Shown one piece after another: positions 1 through 5,293 of a stretch of DNA of 5,293 nt (position 1 is the stretch's first letter; each line of letters opens with the position of its first letter). Position numbers and translations under genes: made by a program. The stretch covers positions 1 through 5,293 of the forward strand of contig JAISPE010000246.1 of the NCBI GenBank assembly GCA_031275145.1. The letters run 5' to 3'. The notes beneath the pieces are model-generated. The model was not told the DNA's origin and ran no database searches. It saw only the letters and a list, made by a program, of their open reading frames with translations. Origin of the DNA: Prevotellaceae bacterium. Lineage in GTDB: Bacteria > Bacteroidota > Bacteroidia > Bacteroidales > UBA932.

Positions 1-46
1 TGTTAATTCTGAAAATTCTGTTAATTATGTCAAAAAAAGGGGATAT
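1..46. other. Short noncoding end downstream of the RND pump gene
   Basis: This AT-rich stretch follows the stop codon of the pump gene. Read on the minus strand it has no ATG, so no following gene starts in the window. It contains short 9-bp periodic repeats (AATTCTGAA at 5-13, AATTCTGTT at 14-22, then AATTATGTC at 23-31). I see no hairpin plus T-tract that would end the operon here, so transcription may continue past position 1, for instance into an outer-membrane channel gene. That last point is inference. Confidence 0.5.
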
Positions 47-3000
47 TCAGTTTTCATTCCGTTTCGTGATTTTTTCGGTACGTGTTGAGATGTACGAATA
101 AATTGCCGGAACAACGAAAAGCGTCATGAACGTTGCGACAAACATGCCTCCGGCTACCGAAATACCCATTGCGATACGGCTTTTCGCGCCTTCGCCGGTT
201 GCCATTGCAAGGGGAAGGATACCCAGGATGGTAGATGCGCTTGTCATCAAAATCGGGCGTAACCGTTGAACAGCAGCCTCTTTGATAGCGGTAAACTTGT
301 CGTATCCCTTTTCTTTGAACTGGTTGGCAAATTCCACGATCAGGATACCGTTTTTTGTTACAAGCCCGATAAGCATGATTACGCCTATCTGACTGAAGAT
401 GTTCATTGTCTGTCCGAAATACCACATAAAGAACAGAGCGCCGAGTAAAGCCAGAGGCACTGTTATCATGATGATAAACGGGTCTTTAAAACTCTCGAAC
501 TGGGCTGCAAGGACAAGGAATATCAGTATCAGAGCCAGTCCGAACGCAAACATCAGGCTCGACGAACTTTCGCGAAAATCCCGTGATTCCCCCGACAGAG
601 CCGTTCTGAACGTATCGTCGAGAGTTTCTCTGGCAAACCTGTCCATTTCGTTAAGACCTTCGTCTATTGTATGTCCGGGTTGCAGGTTTGAAGTTATTGT
701 TGCAGCCACAAACCGGTTGTATCGGTATAGTGTCGGCGGAGCGGATTTTTCGTGAAACGTCGTAAAGTTAGCCATCTGTATCATCTGTCCGCTGCTGTTT
801 TTCACGTACAGCGAACGTATATCGCTTGGGGCGTTTCTGTTGCCGCGGCGCAGTTTGCCGATTATCTGATACTGTTTGCCGTTGCGGTAAAAATATCCCA
901 TCCGCTGACCGCTCAGAGCCAGCTGGAATGTCAGTCCGATGTCCTGCGTACTGATACCGAGCTGAGTCGCCTTGTCGCGGTTTATCTCCACCTGCAATTC
1001 CGGTTTGTTGAACTTCAAATCGACGTCGGACTGCATAAGCACGGGACTTTGCGAAACTTTGTACATGAAATCGGGCAACACCGCCTTCAATTTATCGATA
1101 TTCGAAGCCTGAAGCACGTACTGCACAGGCATTCCCGCACGCTGCCCTCCGAATGTGGACTGTTGAGTGACAAATGTCCTTACGCGGCTTTTCGACGCTA
1201 CGATTCCCGACACCTGGCTTGCTATTTCTGCCTGCGAACGTGTCCGTTCCCTCAGATCCGGCAAAATGATATTGGAAAAACCGCTGCTTCCGAACATGCG
1301 AATCATGATAGAAATATCTTCCGGTATGGAATCCACAAGCTCTTCGGATAAATTGCCGATAAAGTCGTTCACATAATCATACGTTGCGCCCTGCTGGGCT
1401 ATCATGCTCATGTTAAGCCTCGAGCGGTCTTCCACCGGAGCAAGTTCCGACTGTACCGAGTTAAACAGCAGGTATATGAACCCGAACGAAGCAAGAATGA
1501 CGATCCACACAGCCCATCTTATCCGCAGAAACAGCCCCAAAACACGCCGGTAAACATCGTTCATCCCTGCGAAAAACGGCTCGGTGAAACGGTAAAACCG
1601 GTTCTCTTTTTCTTTCTTTTTCAGTAATTTTGAAGACAGCATCGGCGTCAGCGTCAAAGCGACAAACGCGGATATCACCACAGCGACCGCCAGAACGAGG
1701 CTAAATTCCCTGAACAGTTTTCCGGTCATGCCCTCCATGAAGACTATCGGCAGAAAGACCGATACCAGCGTTATGGTGGTGGAAATGATTGCGAAATACA
1801 GTTCGTTAGAGCCTTTGATTCCCGCTTCCTTCGGTGTCATGCCCTGTTCGATTTTCACAAAAATATTCTCGACGACAACAATTGCATCATCGACTACCAG
1901 CCCGACCGCCAGAACGATAGCAAGCAGTGTGAGTACATTTATCGAAAATCCCAGCAGATACATGAAGAAGAATGTCCCCACAAGCGAAACAGGGATTGCC
2001 AGCAGGGGGATGACAGTTGTACGCACATTCCTTAAAAACAGAAATATGATTAAAATCACAATAAGCAGCGCTTCGTATATCGTCGACTGCACTTCGCTCA
2101 CCGATGCCCTCACAAACTGTGTATTGTCGAACAGTATGGTTACGCTGATGTCCTGTGGAATATCCTTCTGTATCTCTTTCAGACGCCGGTACGCTTCATC
2201 GGCTATTTCGATCTGGTTTGCGCCGGGCTGTGCGACGATGACATTCGCAACGGCAGGGATTCCGTTTATCTTCATGTAATTATACTCGTTTTCGGGATAC
2301 AGTTCGGCGTATCCTATATCCCTGAAACGTATGGTTTGACGTCCGTTTACCTTAATAATAACGTTGTTAAATTCTTCGGGAGTAGTCATCAGTCCCAAAG
2401 TGCGGATACTTAGCTCTATCGTATTTCCTTCGACAGCGCCCGACGGCAGCTCGACATTTTCGCGCATAATCGCCTGCTGTACATCGCTTGGCGTTATTCC
2501 GGCAGCGCCCATCTTTTCGGAATCGAGCCAGAGACGCATGGAGTAACGCTGCTGTCCCCAGATATTTACGCCGCTGACATTGGCTATTGTCTGCAACCGT
2601 TCCTTGAACGTCAGTTCGGCGATGTCCGAAAGATCCATCAGCGAACGCGAAGGACTTTGTATGGCGATTGACATGATGGGAGTTGCGTCGGCATCGTTTT
2701 TCGAGACAACCGGAGGATCTACGTCTCTCGGCAGATAGCGCGTTGCCTGCGACACTTTATCTCTCACGTCGTTAGCCGCCGTTTCCATGTCGATGTTCAA
2801 CTCAAATTCTATCGTGATACGGCTTTCTCCCTGACTGCTCTGGCTGGTCAGCGTCCGGATTCCCTGTATCCCGTTGATTTGCTGTTCGAGAGGTTCGGTA
2901 ATCTGGCTTTCGATGACGTCGGCGTTGGCGCCCGGATACGAGGTGCGTACCGATATAATCGGACGGTCGACGCTGGGATATTCCCTCACACCCAGATAAG

Positions 3001-3091
3001 AGATGCCTATCAGCCCGAAAATCATGATAACCAGATTAAGTACCGTAGCAAGTACCGGGCGGTTTATTGATGTTGTGGGTAAACTTGCCAT
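47..3091 (-). CDS. RND-family efflux pump, AcrB/HAE-type inner-membrane permease
   Basis: This is a complete 1014-residue proton-driven RND pump, the inner-membrane part of a tripartite export system. TM1 spans about residues 12-32. The first periplasmic porter/docking loop runs about 33-335, followed by TM2-TM7 (about 336-543). The second loop runs about 544-843 and TM8-TM12 about 844-1000. The proton-relay residues are all present: the Asp pair D401-D402 in GLVVDDAIVVVENI (TM4), K913 in GLVTKNGILIVEFAN (TM10), and R943/T950 in RLRPILMTS (TM11). AcrB is about 1049 residues; this protein is slightly shorter and lacks a long C-terminal tail. The region matching the AcrB switch loop appears short (GSSGFSN, 601-607). 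The start ATG overlaps the adaptor's TAA by one base (TAATG at 3093-3089), which implies translational coupling. The RND assignment and HAE class (drug or amphiphile rather than heavy metal) are clear from the motifs. The actual substrate cannot be told from sequence. Confidence 0.96.
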   Translation of the reverse strand: MASLPTTSINRPVLATVLNLVIMIFGLIGISYLGVREYPSVDRPIISVRTSYPGANADVIESQITEPLEQQINGIQGIRTLTSQSSQGESRITIEFELNIDMETAANDVRDKVSQATRYLPRDVDPPVVSKNDADATPIMSIAIQSPSRSLMDLSDIAELTFKERLQTIANVSGVNIWGQQRYSMRLWLDSEKMGAAGITPSDVQQAIMRENVELPSGAVEGNTIELSIRTLGLMTTPEEFNNVIIKVNGRQTIRFRDIGYAELYPENEYNYMKINGIPAVANVIVAQPGANQIEIADEAYRRLKEIQKDIPQDISVTILFDNTQFVRASVSEVQSTIYEALLIVILIIFLFLRNVRTTVIPLLAIPVSLVGTFFFMYLLGFSINVLTLLAIVLAVGLVVDDAIVVVENIFVKIEQGMTPKEAGIKGSNELYFAIISTTITLVSVFLPIVFMEGMTGKLFREFSLVLAVAVVISAFVALTLTPMLSSKLLKKKEKENRFYRFTEPFFAGMNDVYRRVLGLFLRIRWAVWIVILASFGFIYLLFNSVQSELAPVEDRSRLNMSMIAQQGATYDYVNDFIGNLSEELVDSIPEDISIMIRMFGSSGFSNIILPDLRERTRSQAEIASQVSGIVASKSRVRTFVTQQSTFGGQRAGMPVQYVLQASNIDKLKAVLPDFMYKVSQSPVLMQSDVDLKFNKPELQVEINRDKATQLGISTQDIGLTFQLALSGQRMGYFYRNGKQYQIIGKLRRGNRNAPSDIRSLYVKNSSGQMIQMANFTTFHEKSAPPTLYRYNRFVAATITSNLQPGHTIDEGLNEMDRFARETLDDTFRTALSGESRDFRESSSSLMFAFGLALILIFLVLAAQFESFKDPFIIMITVPLALLGALFFMWYFGQTMNIFSQIGVIMLIGLVTKNGILIVEFANQFKEKGYDKFTAIKEAAVQRLRPILMTSASTILGILPLAMATGEGAKSRIAMGISVAGGMFVATFMTLFVVPAIYSYISTRTEKITKRNEN

Positions 3092-4167
3092 TATCTTACA
3101 CTGCTTATCTGTAAATCAATACCGTCCCGTAACTGCAAAATTCCGGTAGTTACCACCGTATCGCCGACATCGAGTCCCTTCAAAATCTGAACGTAGGATT
3201 CTGTTCGCACTCCCGGCTCGATCTGCATTTTCTTCGCTCTGCTGTTTTCCACTTTGTAAACAACATGTTCCCCCAAATCGGGTACAACGCTTTCCGAGGG
3301 GACGGAGATGCCTTTGCCGTCGTAATTCAGTTGCAGGATGACGTGGGCAGAACGTCCGGGAGGTATTTTGCGGTCGAGATTCGTGTAATACGCTCTTATG
3401 GTGAGCGAAAGGGTTGTTTTATCTATCTTTGAATCGGTGGCGTAAACTTCCGCCTTACGTTGCAGCGTGTCCCCGTCAACGGTGAACAGTATCATGTCGC
3501 CCGCCTTTACCATGTCGATATATTTTTCCGGAATAGAGAGTTCCATTTTCAACGGCGATATTTTTGTCAGCCTTGCGACCACAGTAGTCGGATTTGCGTA
3601 AGCGCCTTCGCTCACCTGTCTCAACCCTATAAACCCGTCGAAAGGAGCTCGCAGTTCCGTTTCTCTGATCTGTGCTTTAACTAATTCGATATCTGCAAGC
3701 GTCGCTTCGACCAGAGTGTTTGATTCGTCGTAAGTCTCCTGGCTGATAGCATCCTGCGCAAGCAGTGACTTCTGTCGAAATTCCTTGCTGTTATATAAAT
3801 CCAGCTGTGCCTGCAATTTTCTCAGTTGCGCCTGCAGTTTTGCATCGTTCACTTTTGCAAGCAGCCGGTCTTTTTCTACGAAAGTGCCTTCCTTGAACAG
3901 TATCCCGGTTATTCTTCCCGAGGCCTCAAAGCATAAATCGACTTCTTCCGAAGGCAGGAAAAAACTGTTTACCGGATATACGTCGGTGACGCCATGCGAT
4001 TTAACTACATACGTATCGACAGGCAATACGCGGCGACCGACGGCCTGAGTGTTTTGCTGAGCAGGTTTGTTGCCCGCGGGACTGTTTTTTGCCACTTTGG
4101 GATAAATGAAATATACCAGGCCTGCAACTGCCGCCAAACCAAGTATTATTACTGTTTTTTTCTTCAT
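3091..4167 (-). CDS. HlyD/AcrA-family periplasmic adaptor (membrane fusion protein)
   Basis: This is a complete 358-residue adaptor that would bridge the RND pump to a TolC-like outer-membrane channel. An N-terminal hydrophobic segment (about 5-22, after MKKK) is a signal peptide or membrane anchor. No lipobox cysteine follows it (the only Cys is C79), so unlike AcrA it is probably not a lipoprotein. The split lipoyl domain covers about 74-108 and 168-204 (ELRAPFDGFIG, 171-181) and flanks an alpha-helical hairpin at about 109-167. The hairpin tip holds R131, L135 and S142 in RQKSLLAQDAIS, with the same +4/+7 spacing as the AcrA/MacA R-L-S motif that contacts TolC. The beta-barrel domain is about 205-283 and the membrane-proximal domain follows to the C-terminus. 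It is the first gene of the operon and its stop overlaps the pump start. The start lies behind an A-rich leader (AAAAAAGATCAAATG) with no strong Shine-Dalgarno. I found no exact TAnnTTTG promoter on the minus strand upstream; AATCTTTG (4276-4269) is the nearest, a weak match. Confidence 0.95.
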   Translation of the reverse strand: MKKKTVIILGLAAVAGLVYFIYPKVAKNSPAGNKPAQQNTQAVGRRVLPVDTYVVKSHGVTDVYPVNSFFLPSEEVDLCFEASGRITGILFKEGTFVEKDRLLAKVNDAKLQAQLRKLQAQLDLYNSKEFRQKSLLAQDAISQETYDESNTLVEATLADIELVKAQIRETELRAPFDGFIGLRQVSEGAYANPTTVVARLTKISPLKMELSIPEKYIDMVKAGDMILFTVDGDTLQRKAEVYATDSKIDKTTLSLTIRAYYTNLDRKIPPGRSAHVILQLNYDGKGISVPSESVVPDLGEHVVYKVENSRAKKMQIEPGVRTESYVQILKGLDVGDTVVTTGILQLRDGIDLQISSVR

Positions 4168-4205
4168 TTGATCTTTTTTAATTACTTATTCTATTAATAA
4201 ATGAA

Positions 4206-4239
4206 CAATTCCCGCAAGTCCGGCTGTATGCGGGAATTG
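4206..4239 (-). promoter_or_regulatory. Perfect 11-bp hairpin / inverted repeat in the efflux operon leader
   Basis: The arms CAATTCCCGCA (4206-4216) and TGCGGGAATTG (4229-4239) are perfect reverse complements around a 12-nt loop. The element lies 39 bp upstream of the adaptor start. The loop holds CCGGCT (4220-4225), which can pair with AGCCGG at 4241-4246 just outside the stem, so a pseudoknot or alternative fold is possible. On the minus strand no T-run directly follows, so it is a poor intrinsic terminator. It could be an operator palindrome for a regulator encoded elsewhere or a 5'-UTR structure. The pairing is seen directly; the role is inferred. Confidence 0.6.
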
Positions 4240-4302
4240 AAGCCGGCCTATCCCCGCAAATTTTGTGCCAAAGATTGTAACGGGCCTTGATTGGCTGTTT
4301 CT

Positions 4303-4443
4303 TTTTTGAGGCGCTATCGGGATAGAACAGGGCAGGGGATTAATCTCCTTTGTTGCTATGCGAAATGTCCTGAATTTTCGACAAAGGCGGTTATGAAAAT
4401 CAAGTCCTTTCGGGACTTTTGAGATTCAATAGCGCCTCAAAAA
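4303..4443. repeat. 141-bp element bounded by perfect 15-bp inverted repeats (MITE-like or structured RNA)
   Basis: TTTTTGAGGCGCTAT (4303-4317) is the exact reverse complement of the sequence at 4429-4443, with 111 bp between. The interior can itself fold: GGGGA/TCTCC (4335-4339 with 4344-4348, one G-T pair), CCTTTGTTG/CGACAAAGG (4347-4355 with 4379-4387, one wobble) and AAGTCC/GGACTT (4402-4407 with 4413-4418). The first two share bases and so compete. Read on the minus strand, the last hairpin can present a GAAA tetraloop if one C bulges. No ORF of note lies inside. The flanks (gctgtttct on the left, cggaggatt on the right) show no target-site duplication. It may be a small non-autonomous element, or an RNA closed by a terminal stem as in several bacterial ncRNAs. 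I recognise no known family. Confidence 0.6.
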
Positions 4444-4571
4444 CGGAGGATTGAAGACTTATTTCGAGTTTTATGCTTTATAACAAAAAACGCACGCACC
4501 AGAGTTTCGATTATGTCTGTTCTATAACTGTTTATAAAGAAAATTTGAAAAAAGTTTGTGATGTTAAAAAA
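4444..4571. other. AT-rich spacer without recognisable features
   Basis: This low-GC stretch lies between the 141-bp inverted-repeat element and the double-hairpin repeat. I see no exact Bacteroidota promoter motif on either strand, no tRNA-like fold, and only short open frames that run out into the neighbouring repeats. Confidence 0.4.
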
Positions 4572-4594
4572 ACACCGTCGCTTTCGCCGTATTA

Positions 4595-4618
4595 TATAAA
4601 AGCAAAGCTCCGCTTTGC
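4595..4618 (-). terminator. Possible intrinsic terminator, minus strand (hairpin plus T-tract)
   Basis: Read on the minus strand, the 7-bp stem GCAAAGC/GCTTTGC with a GGA loop is followed at once by TTTTATA. It would stop leftward transcripts arriving from the repeat region before they reach the efflux operon. The stem is short, and no minus-strand gene is visible upstream of it in the window. Confidence 0.4.
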
Positions 4619-4619
4619 G

Positions 4620-4642
4620 CAAGTCGGAGACTTGTTTTTATT
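4620..4642 (+). terminator. Possible intrinsic terminator, plus strand (hairpin plus T-tract)
   Basis: The 6-bp stem CAAGTC/GACTTG with a GGA loop is followed by TTTTTATT on the plus strand. With the adjacent mirror hairpin it makes a bidirectional insulator-like unit between the efflux operon and the right-hand gene. The stem is short and has only three G-C pairs, and no plus-strand gene precedes it in the window. Confidence 0.4.
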
Positions 4643-4670
4643 CCTCGCACGGTGTAGTTTTGTGATATGG

Positions 4671-4696
4671 GATTGCGGGTCAAACTTACAATGACG
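4671..4696. repeat. Degenerate REP-like repeat
   Basis: GATTGCGGGTC (4671-4681) and ACAATGACG (4688-4696) look like the two ends of a REP-like palindrome whose inner stem has decayed. On the minus strand it starts CGTCATTG, the same 8 bases that open the full palindrome at 4738. ATTG (4672-4675) can still pair with CAAT (4689-4692). It is probably a diverged relative of the neighbouring repeat. Confidence 0.4.
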
Positions 4697-4735
4697 CTTT
4701 TTGTAATATCTTTACAATAAGCTTTTTCCCGCCTT

Positions 4736-4834
4736 ATCGTCATTGCGGGGAGCGCGCGACGAAGCAATCCGGAAGGTCCGGAAGGTCGTGGATTTCTGGA
4801 TTGCTTCGTCGCTACCGCTCCTCGCAATGACGAT
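4736..4834. repeat. Long REP-like palindrome, two inverted copies with about 35-37-bp arms
   Basis: The left arm (4736-4770) begins ATCGTCATTGCGGGGAGCG and ends GACGAAGCAATCC. The right arm (4798-4834) is its reverse complement with one substitution and a 2-base length difference. The 27-nt loop region contains CCGGAAGGT repeated twice in tandem (4769-4777, 4778-4786; the first copy reaches into the left arm). This ATTGCG...GACGAAGCAATCC sequence resembles a dispersed repeat I know from many bacterial genomes, often mis-annotated as short hypothetical proteins. An open frame on the minus strand at 4564-4881 is such an artefact. The function is unknown; such elements can form long hairpins in DNA or RNA. 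Confidence 0.8.
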
Positions 4835-4841
4835 GAGTCGC

Positions 4842-4878
4842 GGATTGCTTCGTCGCCATATTCTTCGACAAGCGTCAT
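4842..4878 (+). repeat. Third, decayed copy of the REP-like arm
   Basis: GGATTGCTTCGTCGC (4842-4856) exactly repeats the first 15 bases of the right arm (4798-4812) in the same orientation. The rest (to about 4878) is only loosely similar to the arm, so this is a degenerate or truncated copy. Its right boundary is uncertain. Confidence 0.55.
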
Positions 4879-4893
4879 CACGTTTTCAGTTTC

Positions 4894-5113
4894 GGTTCCC
4901 TAAGCAGCGGCGTCCGGTTCCCTAAGCAACGGCGGTTGGTTCCCTAAGCAACGGCGGTTGGTTCCCTAAGCAACGGCGGTTGGTTCCCTAAGCAACGGCG
5001 GTCGGTTCCCTAAGCAGCGGCGTCCGGTTCCCTAAGCAGCGGCGTCCGGTTCCCTAAGCAACGGCGGTCGGTTCCCTAAGCAACGGCGTCCGGTTCCCTA
5101 AGCAACGGCGTCC
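4894..5113 (+). repeat. Tandem array of ten 22-bp repeats
   Basis: Ten units of exactly 22 bp run head to tail (starts at 4894, 4916, 4938, 4960, 4982, 5004, 5026, 5048, 5070, 5092), followed by a 5-base stub GGTTC (5114-5118). Bases 1-13 are GGTTCCCTAAGCA, base 14 is A or G, bases 15-19 are CGGCG, and bases 20-22 are TCC, GTT or GTC. Calling A/GTT type a, A/GTC type b, G/TCC type c and A/TCC type d, the order is c-a-a-a-b-c-c-b-d-d. Runs of identical neighbours suggest expansion by slippage or unequal crossing-over. Because 22 is not a multiple of 3 and each unit contains TAA, the array is not coding. There are no unique spacers, so it is not CRISPR. It ends 62 bp before the -7 promoter element of the right-hand gene. 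Confidence 0.95.
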
Positions 5114-5175
5114 GGTTCATCCCTCAATTCAGAAAAACCCACTTTGGGGGGTAAAATTACCGGAACAGGCACATA

Positions 5176-5183
5176 TACCTTTG
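5176..5183 (+). promoter_or_regulatory. Bacteroidota-type -7 promoter element for the gene at 5248
   Basis: TACCTTTG matches the Bacteroidota primary-sigma -7 consensus TAnnTTTG exactly. Transcription would start at about 5188-5190, giving a leader of roughly 60 nt. The usual -33 TTTG at 19-21 bp spacing is absent; the nearest TTTG (5143-5146) is 29 bp upstream of the element, so the promoter may be weak or need an activator. Confidence 0.65.
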
Positions 5184-5247
5184 CACCGTCAAACAGACAT
5201 AAACTGTAGACGATTTTTTGACATACATAATTAAAATTCAGTAAAAA

Positions 5248-5293
5248 ATGGAAATTATTGAAAGAGTAAAAAGAATGATGGCAGCCCCGAAAA
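5248..5293 (+). CDS. N-terminus of a gene cut by the window edge, possibly a Yip1/DUF1282-type membrane protein
   Basis: Only 15 codons are visible (MEIIERVKRMMAAPK); the rest lies past the right edge. The ATG is the first possible start, since an in-frame TAA lies at 5242-5244. The leader is A-rich without a Shine-Dalgarno, as is normal in Bacteroidota, and an exact -7 promoter element lies 64 bp upstream. The pattern of a short amphipathic helix ending in a Pro-Lys resembles the start of Bacteroidota Yip1/DUF1282 membrane proteins (x-x-x-x-x-RVK-x-x-x-x-x-PK). Fifteen residues are too few to settle the family. That a gene starts here is well supported; the product is a guess. Confidence 0.6.
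   Translation, partial: MEIIERVKRMMAAPK

Larger units (their letters stand above)
4572..4655. repeat. 84-bp nested palindrome with two adjacent hairpins
   Basis: The outer arms ACACCGT (4572-4578) and ACGGTGT (4649-4655) are reverse complements. Inside, ATAAAA (4596-4601) can pair with TTTTAT (4636-4641). That middle stem encloses two perfect hairpins: GCAAAGC-TCC-GCTTTGC (4602-4618) and CAAGTC-GGA-GACTTG (4620-4634). The layout is a three-way junction with nearly symmetric halves. Such compact palindromes in Bacteroidota intergenic DNA are usually dispersed genomic repeats; that this one is multi-copy is inferred, since only one copy lies in the window. Confidence 0.6.

Noticed and set aside
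752..1351. Plus-strand 199-codon frame inside the pump gene
   Set aside because: It lies antisense to a fully conserved RND pump sequence; the translation shows no family features. The other overlapping frames in 54-4197 are shadows for the same reason.
4206..4239. Intrinsic terminator
   Set aside because: The stem is strong, but neither strand has a T-run directly after it.
4303..4443. Known structural RNA (tRNA, SRP RNA, tmRNA, 6S)
   Set aside because: No tRNA cloverleaf or SRP/tmRNA signature is visible. The closed-stem shape recalls 6S-type RNAs, but I see no conserved central-bubble pattern to support that.
4437..4622. Minus-strand 61-codon frame as a small gene
   Set aside because: It runs across the double-hairpin repeat and AT-rich spacer, has no promoter motif and no recognisable protein features.
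4473..4694. Plus-strand 73-codon frame as a small gene
   Set aside because: It reads through the 84-bp palindrome and the degenerate REP-like repeat, and lacks a promoter or family resemblance.
4743..4925. Plus-strand 60-codon frame
   Set aside because: It is a translation of the REP-like palindrome and the first tandem-repeat units, in a frame broken by the repeat period.
4894..5113. CRISPR array
   Set aside because: The 22-bp units abut each other with no unique spacers, and no cas gene is present.
5218..5240. E. coli-like sigma-70 promoter (TTGACA followed by AT-rich DNA)
   Set aside because: No -10 box lies at the right spacing before the start codon, and an exact Bacteroidota -7 box is present upstream.

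Overview
The window looks like a piece of a Bacteroidota (probably Bacteroidales) chromosome. The evidence is an exact match to the phylum's -7 promoter motif (TAnnTTTG) upstream of the right-hand gene, starts without clear Shine-Dalgarno sequences and with A-rich leaders, and protein sequences typical of that phylum. I cannot name a species.

Positions 47-4167 hold a two-gene, minus-strand operon for a tripartite efflux pump. It encodes a HlyD/AcrA-type periplasmic adaptor (3091-4167) followed by an AcrB-type RND inner-membrane pump (47-3091). The two genes overlap by one base (TAATG), so they are almost certainly co-transcribed and translationally coupled. The adaptor carries the R-L-S motif that contacts a TolC-like outer-membrane channel, but neither that channel gene nor a dedicated regulator lies in the window. 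The channel must be encoded past position 1 or elsewhere.

Positions 4168-5247 (1,080 bp) contain no credible gene. They are packed with structured and repeated DNA: an 11-bp perfect hairpin with a possible pseudoknot in the efflux leader; a 141-bp segment bounded by perfect 15-bp inverted repeats; an 84-bp nested palindrome with two hairpins, each followed by a T-tract facing outward; a degenerate and then a full palindromic REP-like repeat (about 35-37 bp arms) plus a third decayed copy; and a clean array of ten 22-bp tandem repeats.

At the right edge a plus-strand gene begins at 5248, with only 15 codons visible. Its -7 promoter element (5176-5183) lies 62 bp after the tandem array, so the array is in a position to influence its expression. 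The N-terminus resembles Bacteroidota Yip1/DUF1282-type membrane proteins, but this is tentative.

The coding part is ordinary. The divergent intergenic region, with its layered repeats and possible structured RNA, is the part worth a second look. I see no clear evidence of a new enzymatic or defence system.
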